Positions 34,945-43,278 of a DNA stretch of 50,769 nucleotides are shown in pieces. The DNA comes from Pacificimonas sp036351775 (lineage in GTDB: Bacteria > Pseudomonadota > Alphaproteobacteria > Sphingomonadales > Sphingomonadaceae). The stretch spans positions 1-50,769 of the forward strand of contig JAZBPX010000049.1 of assembly GCA_036351775.1 (NCBI GenBank), in the 5' to 3' direction. The notes under the pieces are model-generated. The model saw nothing but the letters and a program-made list of their open reading frames with translations, was not told the origin of the DNA and did no database searches. The position numbers and the translations under genes were made by a program. Every line of letters begins with the position of its first letter. Within the stretch, counting starts at the first letter, position 1.

Positions 34945-35691
34945 TCAGTCCTTTGGTTTCAGAGCCTTGAAACGAAGGCGGACATAGTCGGCGGTCCAGC
35001 GGCCTTCGTCGTCGCAAAGGGCGGGGCGGAGGAGGGCGACGGCGGCGGCGATGATGCTCTCCTGATGGCCCTCCGGGATGAACCCGTGGCGGAAGGTGCG
35101 GAACCAGTGGGCCATGCCGCCGGGCAGCGGCGTGGGGCGGGGAATGAGCTGTGCGCTTTCCACAGCGAAGCCCGCCGCTTCCAGTTGACGCGTTGCCGCA
35201 TCGGCAGAGGGATAGGTCTGCGTTTCGGGCACGGATAAACCGCGCTGTTCCATGACGGCGCGAAGGGCGGTGCGCATGGCGGCGATATTCCCCTGCCCGC
35301 CGCATTCGGCAACGAAGCGCCCGCCGGGCTTCAGCGCGCGGAAGACGCCCCGATAGACCGCGCGCTGGTCGGGCATCCAGTGGAGTGCGGCGTTCGACAG
35401 AATGGCGTCGAACTCGCCGTCGAAAGTGAGCGCCTGGCCGTCCATCTCCTGAACGATCAGGCCGCGTTGGCGGGCGGCGGCGAGCATGGGGGCGCTTGTA
35501 TCGACGCCGAGAACGTCGGCACCGGCGTCCACCAGGCGCTGGGTGAGGACGCCATCGCCGCAGCCGAGGTCGAGGATGCGCTCGCCGGGCCGGGGGGCGA
35601 GGAGGTCGAGGACGGGCTGGCCTAGCGCGGGGACAAAGGCGGCGTTCTTCGCGTAGGCGCTGGCGTCCCAGCTGTGGGCCTGGGCGGTCAT
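34945..35691 (-). CDS. Class I SAM-dependent methyltransferase, trans-aconitate-methyltransferase-like
   Basis: A 248-residue Rossmann-fold methyltransferase. Motif I is RILDLGCGDGVLTQRL, followed by VLGVDTSAPML (acidic loop), AILSNAALHWMPD and GGRFVAECGGQGNI. This pattern resembles the trans-aconitate 2-methyltransferase (Tam) group, but the substrate is unproved. It is inserted between gcvH and gcvPA in the same direction, with a repeat block before it and only five bases to gcvPA. Such placement suggests co-transcription with gcvPA/gcvPB rather than a function in glycine cleavage. Confidence 0.9.
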   Translation of the reverse strand: MTAQAHSWDASAYAKNAAFVPALGQPVLDLLAPRPGERILDLGCGDGVLTQRLVDAGADVLGVDTSAPMLAAARQRGLIVQEMDGQALTFDGEFDAILSNAALHWMPDQRAVYRGVFRALKPGGRFVAECGGQGNIAAMRTALRAVMEQRGLSVPETQTYPSADAATRQLEAAGFAVESAQLIPRPTPLPGGMAHWFRTFRHGFIPEGHQESIIAAAVALLRPALCDDEGRWTADYVRLRFKALKPKD

Positions 35692-35718
35692 TGGGTCTGG
35701 GCCGCGGTTGGTTTGTGA

Positions 35719-35842
35719 CCCTTTGACAGGCTCAGGGTGAACGGAAGGGGGGTTGTGTGACGGTCTAATAACGCCCGCTCACCCTGAGCCTGTCGAAGGG
35801 CGAGCGTGCGGGGCGGTCCCTCGACTTCGCTCGGGATGATGA
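35719..35842. repeat. Composite inverted repeat between gcvH and the methyltransferase gene
   Basis: CCCTTTGACAGGCTCAGGGT (from 35719) is matched by an inverted copy with one change at 35779-35800 (ending CTGTCGAAGGG), a repeat core seen in many proteobacteria. A further element at 35817-35842, read on the minus strand, is GTCATCATCCCGAGC-GAAG-TCGAGGG, resembling a degenerate arm of the GTCAT family. No gene lies in this 175-base gap. Confidence 0.75.
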
Positions 35843-35866
35843 CCGGGGGAAAGGTGGCAGGCGCGC

Positions 35867-36238
35867 TCACAGGTCCTTCACGAAGTCCCTGTAGGCCGCC
35901 TCGTCCATCAGGGCGCTGAGTTCGCCCTTGTCGGACAGGGTCATCTTCACGAACCAGCCGTCCGATTCGGGGGCGGAGTTCACCAGCGCGGGATCGTCGT
36001 CGAGCGCGGTGTTCGCGTCCGTTACCGTGCCGGAAACGGGGGCATAGACCTCGCTCGCCGCCTTTACCGATTCAACGACGGCGATTTCACCGCCCTTCGC
36101 GACCGTTTTGCCGGTGTCGGGCAGTTCCACGAACACGACGTCGCCAAGCTGGTCCTGAGCATAGTCGGTGATGCCGACCGTCGCGCTGTCGCCGTCTACG
36201 CGGATCCATTCATGGCTCTCGGTGAAGTGAAGGCTCAT
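35867..36238 (-). CDS. gcvH: Glycine cleavage system H protein
   Basis: The 123-residue lipoyl carrier of the glycine cleavage system. The lipoyl-lysine segment is VVESVKAASEVYAPVSGTV (Lys about 59), preceded by LGDVVFVELPDTG and followed by LDDDPALVNSAPESDGWFVKM. It starts 22 bases after gcvT ends. Normal length and complete. Confidence 0.97.
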   Translation of the reverse strand: MSLHFTESHEWIRVDGDSATVGITDYAQDQLGDVVFVELPDTGKTVAKGGEIAVVESVKAASEVYAPVSGTVTDANTALDDDPALVNSAPESDGWFVKMTLSDKGELSALMDEAAYRDFVKDL

Positions 36239-36259
36239 CGGTACGGATCTCCTTTAGGC

Positions 36260-37357
36260 TTAGCGCACGTAGCGGTGGGGAACGAAGGGCATGGGGACGA
36301 CCCGGGCGGCGAGGCGCTTGCCGCGAACCTCCACCTCAAGCGCGGTATCGTCGGCGGCATCCTCCGCCGCGACATAGGCCATGGCGATGGGGGCGCCGAC
36401 GGAGGGGGCGAAGCCCCCAGAGGTGACGACGCCGGTCTTGCGGTCACCGGCAAAGACGGGCGCGCCTTCGCGAACAGGGCGTTTGCCGGGAAGGAGCAGG
36501 CCGACGCGGCGGACCTTCGGCCCGTTTTCGATCTGCGCCTTGATGCGCTCGTCGCCCGGATAGCCGCCCTCCATCTTCCGCCGCTTGGAAATGGCGAAGG
36601 TGATGCCCGCCTCGACCGGCGTCGATACCGGCGACAGGTCATGGCCGTAGAGCGGCAGGCCCGCCTCCAGCCGGAGCGAATCGCGCGCGCCGAGGCCGAT
36701 GGGCTTCACCGAGGGGTCGGCAAGAAGAAGCTTGGCGAGCTTCTCCGCCTTCTTCGCGGGCAGGGAAATTTCAAAGCCGTCCTCTCCGGTATAACCTGAC
36801 CGGCTCATCCAGATCTCGCTGCCCTTGATGCGGATTTCACTGCCGCGCATGAACGTCATGGTTGATAGCTCTCCGCCAAGGCGCGCCATCACGTCCTCCG
36901 CTTCGGGGCCCTGCAGGGCGAGGAGAGCGAGGTCGGCGCGCTCCTCAACCGTTACCCCGGCAGGCAGCCGACGGGTCAGGTGCGCCATATCGGCCTTCTT
37001 CGTCGCGCCGTTGACGACCATGTAGAAATGGTCCGCGCGGCGGGTGACGATCAGGTCGTCGAGAACGCCGCCATTGTCGTCGAGGAGAAGGGTGTAGCGC
37101 AGCCGGCCTTCCTTCAGGCCGATGAAGTCGCCGGGCATCAGCGCCTCCAGCGCCTTCGCAACATTCGCGCCGCTGACTTCCAGCTGGCCCATATGGCTGA
37201 CATCGAACAGGCCGGCATGTTCGCGCACCCAGAGGTGTTCGGCGACGATCCCCTCATATTGCAGCGGCATGGCATAGCCCGCGAACGGCACCATCTTCGC
37301 GCCGAGCGAACGGTGCAGCTTGTCGAGGGGCAGCTTTTCAGCGTCGGTGAGTTTCAT
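36260..37357 (-). CDS. gcvT: Glycine cleavage system T protein (aminomethyltransferase)
   Basis: GcvT transfers the methylene group from GcvH to tetrahydrofolate and releases ammonia. The 365-residue protein shows LHRSLGAKMVPFAGYAMPLQYEG, HAGLFDVSHMGQLEV, DDLIVTRRADHFYMVVNGATK, SRSGYTGEDGFEISL and RDSLRLEAGLPLYGHDL, all family signatures. A GAAGGA ribosome binding site precedes the ATG. It is the first gene of the cluster and lies directly behind the glycine riboswitch. Confidence 0.97.
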   Translation of the reverse strand: MKLTDAEKLPLDKLHRSLGAKMVPFAGYAMPLQYEGIVAEHLWVREHAGLFDVSHMGQLEVSGANVAKALEALMPGDFIGLKEGRLRYTLLLDDNGGVLDDLIVTRRADHFYMVVNGATKKADMAHLTRRLPAGVTVEERADLALLALQGPEAEDVMARLGGELSTMTFMRGSEIRIKGSEIWMSRSGYTGEDGFEISLPAKKAEKLAKLLLADPSVKPIGLGARDSLRLEAGLPLYGHDLSPVSTPVEAGITFAISKRRKMEGGYPGDERIKAQIENGPKVRRVGLLLPGKRPVREGAPVFAGDRKTGVVTSGGFAPSVGAPIAMAYVAAEDAADDTALEVEVRGKRLAARVVPMPFVPHRYVR

Positions 37358-37435
37358 TCCGGTCCTTCAAACAGATCAGGCAGCGATTCGTGCCAGGGCT
37401 CAGCGCATGGCTGCGGCCCTATTGGACGAACGCTC

Positions 37436-37634
37436 CCCCTCTGTCATCGGACCTGAGAGTTTGATGCCGCGCGGGCGGCACTTACCCCTTCGGTGGGCGA
37501 ACGCCTCTTGCCGGGCGCGCGCCGCTTTCCAGATCGCCGCTGATGCATCCGGCGCGGTCCCTTTGCGCCTGAGAGATTCCGGGGAAGGGCTTGCTCCTTC
37601 GGCGGCGGGTTAGTCCCCGCATCTCCCGTACCGG
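37436..37634 (-). ncRNA. Tandem glycine riboswitch
   Basis: Read on the minus strand from 37634, the leader contains two glycine aptamers. The first has GGGAGA near its start, GCCGAAGGAGCAAG and CCCCGGAATCTCTCAGGC; the second has CACCGAAGGGGTAAGTGCC and ATCAAACTCTCAGGTCCG near 37441-37520. The paired CCGAAGG and CTCTCAGG elements are the conserved glycine-binding core. It lies 78 bases upstream of gcvT and should raise gcv expression when glycine is high. It fills most of the 427-base gap between gcvT and the next gene; the rest (37635-37784) shows no gene. Confidence 0.95.
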
Positions 37635-37784
37635 ATGCCGGCCCCCCCGCGAACGAGGCGCCGTCGACGCTGCCGCTATCGGGTATCGGGGCGGCGCGAG
37701 TCAATCCGAGCGGCAGCGATTCCCACGGAAAAGTCGCGTCTCGGCGGTTTCGCCGTGCAGGAAGCTGGGCTAGGCGTCTGCGGC

Positions 37785-38495
37785 ATGACCCTTTCCCTCG
37801 ACCAGCTATGGCGCGATACGCAGGCCACGATGAAGGCACGGGGCGCCGACTTTGTGCTGCCCGCCGCAGCGTTCATCTTCCTGCCGAACGTCGCGCTGGC
37901 GCTGTTTGTCGCGCAGCCAGAGAGCGTTGCCGAAGCCGAGCCGACTTACTTCCTTTGGAATGGCCTTGCGGGGTTCGTCGGCCTGCTGGCGACCATCGCG
38001 ATCATCACCATGGCGCTGTTTCCCTCCCTGTCGGTCGCTGCGGCCATCCGGCGAACCGGCAGCCTGCTTGTGCCCGCTATTGTCGTGGGCCTGCTCAGCG
38101 CCGTCGCCATCGGCATCGGCTTTCTGGCCTTCATCCTGCCCGGCCTGTTCGTCTTCGGCCGCCTGTGGCTCGCCCTGCCAGCGCTCGTGTCGGGATCGAG
38201 CGAAGGCTTTATCGAGCCGCTCCGCGATAGCTGGACCGTGACGAAGGGGTCCGTTCTTCGCGCGGTCTTCCTGATCGTTGTTGTCGTGGCCGCCGCCATC
38301 CTGCTCAGCATCCCGGTCGCTGTCCTCAGCGCCGTCGACATGATGGTCGGTTTCGCGACGGTCGAGCGGCAGACGCTGGGCCTTCTCGGCGCGATCGGGA
38401 CGGGCCTGATCTCATCGGCGGTCGGCACCTACTACGCCGTGCTGCAGGCCGAGGCGTTCCGGCAGCTGACTACAGACCGTAGACCGCCAGCCTAG
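37785..38495 (+). CDS. Unknown integral membrane protein
   Basis: A 236-residue hydrophobic protein with about six membrane segments and the loop LWLALPALVSGSSEGFIEPLRDSWTVTKGS, a pattern shared with glycerophosphodiester phosphodiesterase membrane-domain-like and other multi-pass bacterial proteins. I do not assign a function. The start at 37785 (MTLSLDQLWRDT) is chosen over the open frame from 37635, which runs through the riboswitch-side leader. Its 3' end overlaps hemF by four bases in convergent orientation. Confidence 0.75.
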   Translation: MTLSLDQLWRDTQATMKARGADFVLPAAAFIFLPNVALALFVAQPESVAEAEPTYFLWNGLAGFVGLLATIAIITMALFPSLSVAAAIRRTGSLLVPAIVVGLLSAVAIGIGFLAFILPGLFVFGRLWLALPALVSGSSEGFIEPLRDSWTVTKGSVLRAVFLIVVVVAAAILLSIPVAVLSAVDMMVGFATVERQTLGLLGAIGTGLISSAVGTYYAVLQAEAFRQLTTDRRPPA

Positions 38496-39349
38496 TCCCA
38501 GCGGGCGAGCGGCGGCAGGCTCATCAGGATCGCGTCGACATTACCGCCGGTCTTCAGGCCGAAGGTCGTGCCGCGGTCGTAGATCAGGTTGAACTCCGCA
38601 TAGAGGCCGCGGTAGCGAAGCTGCTCTAGCCGTTCGTCCTCGGTCCAGCCCGTCTCCATGTGGCGGCGCGCAATCTTTGGATAGGTCGCCAGGAACGTCT
38701 CGCCGACATCCTGCGTGAACGCGAAGTCGGCCTCCCAATCGCCGGAGTTCAGCCGGTCGTAGAAAATGCCGCCTACGCCGCGCGCGCGGTTCCGGTGCGG
38801 TATGTAGAAATACTCGTCGCACCATGCCTTGTAGCGCGGGCCGTCCGCGACCTCATGCCGGTCGCAGCAGGCCATGAAGGCCGCGAGCCAATCCTCGGTG
38901 TCCGCAGCGACTGGAAAGGGCGGATTGAGGTCGGCCCCGCCGCCGAACCAGTCCTGCGTCGTCACCAGATAGCGCGTGTTCATATGCACGGCGGGGACGT
39001 GCGGGCTGGCCATGTGCGCGACGAGGCTGATCCCCGCCGCAAAGAAGCGCGGGTCCTCCGCCGCGCCCGGGATTTGCGCCGCGAATTCGGGCGAGAAGGT
39101 TCCTTCTACCCGCGAAATGTTGACGCCGACCTTTTCAAAGAACCGCCCCGTCATCTCGCCGCGCGTACCGCCGCCGCCCGGCTCGCCGCTTGGATCGTCG
39201 CGCTGCCAGTCGGTGTAGCGGAAGCGGCCCGGTTCGCCGGGATAGCCCGCCGCCTCGTCCTCCAGTGCCTCGAAGGCAGCGCAGATGCGGCCGCGCAGGG
39301 TGCGAAACCACGCTTCGGCCCGGTCTTTCCGTTCGGTCATATCAGCCAT
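38492..39349 (-). CDS. hemF: Oxygen-dependent coproporphyrinogen III oxidase
   Basis: HemF converts coproporphyrinogen III to protoporphyrinogen IX using oxygen, in haem synthesis. The 285-residue protein has the family motifs ISLVAHMASPHVPAVHMNTRY, WFGGGADLNPPFP, YKAWCDEYFYIPHRNRARGVGGIFYD split over the active site, and YAEFNLIYDRGTTFGLKTGGNVDAILMSLPP. Complete and of normal length. An alternative start is Met 4. Its use of oxygen fits an aerobic organism with a bc1 complex encoded next door. Confidence 0.97.
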   Translation of the reverse strand: MADMTERKDRAEAWFRTLRGRICAAFEALEDEAAGYPGEPGRFRYTDWQRDDPSGEPGGGGTRGEMTGRFFEKVGVNISRVEGTFSPEFAAQIPGAAEDPRFFAAGISLVAHMASPHVPAVHMNTRYLVTTQDWFGGGADLNPPFPVAADTEDWLAAFMACCDRHEVADGPRYKAWCDEYFYIPHRNRARGVGGIFYDRLNSGDWEADFAFTQDVGETFLATYPKIARRHMETGWTEDERLEQLRYRGLYAEFNLIYDRGTTFGLKTGGNVDAILMSLPPLARWD

Positions 39350-39431
39350 GCAGCGCCTCTAGAGCGGGGCATTTCCTGCCTGCAACCCGCTTTCCGGCGC
39401 GGCAGGCCGCCGCGCGCGCCAATATTGACCA

Positions 39432-39461
39432 TTGAAAGACAAGGCCCCCACCCGCTATCAG
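39432..39461 (+). promoter_or_regulatory. Candidate promoter of the petABC operon
   Basis: TTGAAA (39432-39437) and TATCAG (39456-39461) are separated by 18 bases, close to the vegetative sigma consensus, and lie about 100 bases before petA. A perfect 7-bp inverted repeat (TGACGCG, TGTG, CGCGTCA at 39503-39520) lies between it and petA. Pattern match only. Confidence 0.4.
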
Positions 39462-39564
39462 GCGCGGCAACGACGAACCGTGGGACCGGGGTTCGGGTGA
39501 TCTGACGCGTGTGCGCGTCACCTCGCTCGCCGCGCTGGTCCAAGAAGCAAGCAGGACACCCCCA

Positions 39565-40140
39565 ATGGCCACTGCCGACGACGCCATGAAACAGGCGGTC
39601 ACGGATGCCGAACCCGAAGACGGCGTTCGCCGCCGGGACTTTATCTATATCGCCACGCTGGCCTTCGGCGGCATTGGCGCCGCCGCGGCGATCTGGCCCT
39701 TCATCGACCAGATGAACCCGTCCGCGGACGTGCTGGCCCTCGCCTCGGTAGAGGTCGACCTCGCGCCAATTGCCGAGGGACAGGGCATCAAGGTCAACTG
39801 GCGCGGCAAGCCCGTCTTCATCCGCCACATGACGGCAGCGGAGATCGAGGAAGCGCGGTCCGCCAACCTCGACGGCCTGCGCGATCCGCAGACCTTTGAC
39901 GAACGGACGCTGGACGGCCACCGCCAGTACCTGATCCAGGTCGGCGTCTGCACCCACCTCGGCTGCATCCCCTCGGGCGTCGCGGTTGGAGAAGTGAAGG
40001 GCGATTTCGACGGCTATTTCTGCCCGTGTCACGGTTCACACTATGACAGCGCCGGTCGCATCCGGAAGGGCCCGGCCCCGACAAACCTCGAAATCCCGGA
40101 ATATGAATTCCTGTCCGATACGCGCGTGAGGATTGGCTAA
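39565..40140 (+). CDS. petA: Ubiquinol-cytochrome c reductase iron-sulfur subunit
   Basis: The Rieske subunit of respiratory complex III, 191 residues. A twin-arginine-type anchor (RRRDFIYIATLAFGG, about residues 23-37) leads into a membrane segment. The 2Fe-2S ligands are in CTHLGC (C129, H131) and CPCHGS (C153, H156), with the disulfide cysteines C134 and C155. The ATG at 39565 is preferred to one 18 codons upstream. The stop overlaps the petB start by one base. Confidence 0.96.
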   Translation: MATADDAMKQAVTDAEPEDGVRRRDFIYIATLAFGGIGAAAAIWPFIDQMNPSADVLALASVEVDLAPIAEGQGIKVNWRGKPVFIRHMTAAEIEEARSANLDGLRDPQTFDERTLDGHRQYLIQVGVCTHLGCIPSGVAVGEVKGDFDGYFCPCHGSHYDSAGRIRKGPAPTNLEIPEYEFLSDTRVRIG

Positions 40141-41456
40141 TGTCTTTCAGCTGGGCAAAACCCTACGAACCGAAGTCCGACACAGCCAAGTGGTGGGACG
40201 AGCGCCTGCCCGTTCCGCGCCTTGTCTGGAACAGCCTTGGCGGCGGTTACGAGGTTCCGAAGAACATTAACTATTTCTGGAACTTCGGTGTCCTTGCCGG
40301 TGTGTTCCTCGTGATCCAGATTGCCACCGGCGTCGTCTTGGCCATGCATTATGCGGCCAATACGCTGGTTGCGTTCGAGAGCGTCGAGCACATCATGCGG
40401 AACGTCAATTTCGGCTGGCTTCTCCGCTACATGCACGCGAACGGCGCCAGCTTCTTCTTCATCGTCGTCTATATCCATATCTGGCGCGGCCTGTATTTCG
40501 GGTCGTACAAGGCGCCGCGAGAGCTGGTCTGGATGCTGGGCCTCGTCATCTTCCTCCTGATGATGGCGACCGCCTTCATGGGATACGTCCTTCCCTGGGG
40601 CCAGATGAGCTTCTGGGGCGCGACGGTCATCACCAACCTGTTCTCTGCGATCCCGCTGATCGGGGACAGCATCGTGACGTTCCTCCTCGGCGGATTTGCG
40701 GTCGATAACGCGACGCTGAACCGGTTCTTCTCGCTGCACTTCCTCTTGCCCTTCGTAATTGCGGGTGCGGTGATCCTGAAGATCTGGGCGCTGCACATTC
40801 CGGGTTCGAACAACCCCACCGGTGTCGAGGTGAAGGGGCCCGCGGACACGATCCCGTTCCACCCCTATTTCACGGCAAAGGATGCGTTCGGTCTCGGCGT
40901 CTGCCTGATCGCCTTTGCGATCTTCGTGTTCTTCCTGCCGAACTTCCTCGGCCACCCGGACAACTATATCGAGGCGAATGCGCTCTCGACGCCTGCGCAC
41001 ATCGTGCCGGAATGGTATTTCTGGCCCTATTACGCGATCCTCCGCGCCTTCACGGTCGATTTCATCATCTCCGCGAAGCTGTGGGGCGTCGTGGCCATGT
41101 TCGCCTCCATCCTGCTGCTGTTCTTCCTGCCCTGGCTCGACAAGTCGCCGGTGAAGTCGATGCGTTACCGGCCGCAGATGAAGCTGTGGACCTATGTCCT
41201 CCTCGCCGACATCGTTGTGCTGTCGATCTGCGGCGGCGCGCCGGCAGAGGAGCCGTTCGTCATCATCAGCCAGATCGCGACGATGTACTATTTCGCGCAC
41301 TTCCTGATCATCCTGCCGATCGTCAGTGCGAACGAGACACCGCTGCCGCTGCCCAACTCGATTTCCGACGCGGTGCTGAAGGGCAAGGCCTCCACGGGCG
41401 CACCCGCCGGCCTCAAGGATACCGGGCCGGCCGCCGCGCCGCAGCCCGCAGAATAA
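40140..41456 (+). CDS. petB: Cytochrome b of the bc1 complex
   Basis: The 438-residue cytochrome b subunit, with eight membrane helices, binds two b haems and forms the quinol sites. Visible motifs are GGYEVPKNINYFWNFG, GWLLRYMHANGASFFFIVVYIHIWRGLY with haem histidines, VLPWGQMSFWGATVITNL, FSLHFLLPFVIAG, and the PEWY sequence in the quinol-oxidation loop (PEWYFWPYYAIL). A Pro/Ala-rich C-terminal tail of about 30 residues follows. It is the second gene of the operon. Confidence 0.97.
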   Translation: MSFSWAKPYEPKSDTAKWWDERLPVPRLVWNSLGGGYEVPKNINYFWNFGVLAGVFLVIQIATGVVLAMHYAANTLVAFESVEHIMRNVNFGWLLRYMHANGASFFFIVVYIHIWRGLYFGSYKAPRELVWMLGLVIFLLMMATAFMGYVLPWGQMSFWGATVITNLFSAIPLIGDSIVTFLLGGFAVDNATLNRFFSLHFLLPFVIAGAVILKIWALHIPGSNNPTGVEVKGPADTIPFHPYFTAKDAFGLGVCLIAFAIFVFFLPNFLGHPDNYIEANALSTPAHIVPEWYFWPYYAILRAFTVDFIISAKLWGVVAMFASILLLFFLPWLDKSPVKSMRYRPQMKLWTYVLLADIVVLSICGGAPAEEPFVIISQIATMYYFAHFLIILPIVSANETPLPLPNSISDAVLKGKASTGAPAGLKDTGPAAAPQPAE

Positions 41457-41469
41457 GGGACGAATACCC

Positions 41470-42390
41470 ATGATCCGCATCATCGGAATCCTGACCGGGA
41501 TCGTCTTCCTGTTCGTCCTGTTCCTCGGCGCGATCGCGACCCGGGAAGAGGTACCGGAAGATCCAACCTATGCCTTCCACGAATATGCCGAGCCGCCAGA
41601 GGGTGGCTGGTCGTGGGACGGCCCGATGGGCATGGGCGTGTTCGGCACGTTCGACCGCACGCAGCTGCAGCGCGGGTTCAAGGTCTACAAGGAGGTCTGC
41701 TCCTCCTGCCATTCCCTGAACTACGTCGCGTTTCGCAGCCTGACCGACATCGGCTTCAACGAGGCCGAGGTGAAGGTGATCGCCGAGGAGTGGCAGATCC
41801 CCGTTCCCTCCATCAACCCGGACACCGGTGAGGCCGATTCGCGCCAGGCGCTGCCCGCCGACCGTTTCCCGAAGGTCTATCCGAACGAGGTTGCGGGCCG
41901 GGCGGCAAACAACAACGCCTATCCGCCCGACCTCTCGCTGATGGTGAAGGCGCGTCCGGACGGCGCGAACTATCTCTATTCACTGATTTCCGGTTACGAG
42001 CCGGTCCCGGCCGCGTTCCCGGCGGACTATGTGCAGGAGGGTCTGCACTATAATCCGTACTTCCATTCGCTGTGGATCAACATGCCCCCGCAGCTGTCCG
42101 ACGGTCTCGTGGAATATGACGACGGGACAGAGGCGACGGTCGAGCAGATGGCACAGGACATCACCGCGTTCCTGTACTGGGCGGCGGAACCCAAAATGGA
42201 AGACCGCAAGCAGGCCGGGGTCGGTGTGCTGGTCTTCCTCCTGATCTTCACCAGCCTGTCCTACCTCGCGTACAAGCGCGTCTGGGCGGACATCAAGCCG
42301 TCCAAGGTTGGCGGTCCGGGCACCCGCGGTGACATCAACGACAAGGGCGTTTCTGCCAGCAAGCCCGGCGAAGGCGATCACCGCGACTGA
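41470..42390 (+). CDS. petC: Cytochrome c1 of the bc1 complex
   Basis: The 306-residue cytochrome c1. An N-terminal hydrophobic segment (residues 2-21) is a signal or anchor; the haem site is CSSCH (C77, C80, H81). Later come ANNNAYPPDLSLMVKARPDGANYLYSLISGY and NPYFHSLWINMPPQLSDGLVEYDDG, typical of c1, including the axial Met region. A C-terminal membrane helix (residues about 255-275) anchors it. It accepts electrons from the Rieske protein. Confidence 0.96.
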   Translation: MIRIIGILTGIVFLFVLFLGAIATREEVPEDPTYAFHEYAEPPEGGWSWDGPMGMGVFGTFDRTQLQRGFKVYKEVCSSCHSLNYVAFRSLTDIGFNEAEVKVIAEEWQIPVPSINPDTGEADSRQALPADRFPKVYPNEVAGRAANNNAYPPDLSLMVKARPDGANYLYSLISGYEPVPAAFPADYVQEGLHYNPYFHSLWINMPPQLSDGLVEYDDGTEATVEQMAQDITAFLYWAAEPKMEDRKQAGVGVLVFLLIFTSLSYLAYKRVWADIKPSKVGGPGTRGDINDKGVSASKPGEGDHRD

Positions 42391-42420
42391 TCGCCGGCAG
42401 CCGAACCTGCCGGGTTCGCC

Positions 42421-43278
42421 GTGACGCTCGGCATTCTCGGCGGCAGTGGTCTTTACGACCTCGAGGGGCTTGACCGGCCAGAGTGGCGGCCGGTGACGAC
42501 TCCGTTCGGTGATCCGTCGGACGATCTGTTGTTCGCTTCGCTGGATGGCCGCGACGTGGTGTTCTTGCCCCGCCACGCGCGCGGGCACCGGATCCTGCCG
42601 CATGAGATCAACTACCGCGCCAACATCGCCGCGCTGAAGATCGCCGGCTGCACCGAAGTCCTCTCCGTATCGGCCTGCGGCTCGTTTCGGGAAGAGCTCG
42701 CGCCCGGCGATTTCCTGCTCGTCGATCAATATATCGACCGCACCCGCAGCCGTATCCGCACCTTTTTCGGCGAGGGGATCGCGGCCCATATCTCGCTCGC
42801 CGATCCGAGCTGCGGCTCGTTGCGGCAGCTCGTGGCGGACGCGGCGGCCAGCGCAGATGTGCCCGTCCGGAATGGCGGCACGTATCTTGCCATGGAGGGT
42901 CCGCAATTCTCCACCCGCGCAGAGTCGCGGCTGTACCGCGGGGCCGGGCTCGACGTGATCGGCATGACGGCGATGCCGGAGGCGGCGCTCGCGCGCGAAG
43001 CGGAGCTTTGTTACGCCACGCTGGCCATGGTGACGGACTGGGACAGCTGGCGCGACGAGGAGCGCGGCGCTGAGACGGCGGATATCCTGGCTGTCATGCA
43101 CTCCAATGTCGGCAGGGCGCGGGCGATTGTCACAGCGCTGCTGACCATGCCCGAACCGCCGCCCTGCGAAGAAGGCTGCCGCACCGCGCTCGACCACGCG
43201 ATCATCACACCGCCCGACCTGCGCCCGCAGATGACCGTCGACCGGCTGATGCCGATCGCGGGCCGGGTGCTGTCATGA
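42421..43278 (+). CDS. mtnP: S-methyl-5'-thioadenosine phosphorylase
   Basis: MtnP cleaves methylthioadenosine with phosphate to adenine and methylthioribose 1-phosphate. The 285-residue protein starts at GTG and shows LGILGGSGLYDLEGL, FLPRHARGHRILPHEINYRANIAAL, SVSACGSFREELAPGDFLLVDQYIDRT (split) and YLAMEGPQFSTRAES, NVIGMT-like IGMTAMPEAALAREAEL. The gene overlaps apt by four bases (ATGA). Co-encoded apt would convert the released adenine to AMP. Both follow petC after 30 bases. Confidence 0.95.
   Translation: MTLGILGGSGLYDLEGLDRPEWRPVTTPFGDPSDDLLFASLDGRDVVFLPRHARGHRILPHEINYRANIAALKIAGCTEVLSVSACGSFREELAPGDFLLVDQYIDRTRSRIRTFFGEGIAAHISLADPSCGSLRQLVADAAASADVPVRNGGTYLAMEGPQFSTRAESRLYRGAGLDVIGMTAMPEAALAREAELCYATLAMVTDWDSWRDEERGAETADILAVMHSNVGRARAIVTALLTMPEPPPCEEGCRTALDHAIITPPDLRPQMTVDRLMPIAGRVLS

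Noticed and set aside
33572..35305. 577-codon version of gcvPA
   Set aside because: The first 122 codons are the methyltransferase gene read in another frame; the TTG start gives the normal protein.
35688..35870. Sixty-codon minus-strand open frame between gcvH and the methyltransferase gene
   Set aside because: It lies wholly on the composite repeat and has no ribosome binding site or family resemblance.
40137..41483. Long minus-strand open frame of 448 codons
   Set aside because: It is the exact antisense of petB with a composition typical of a shadow frame, and petB has all family motifs.
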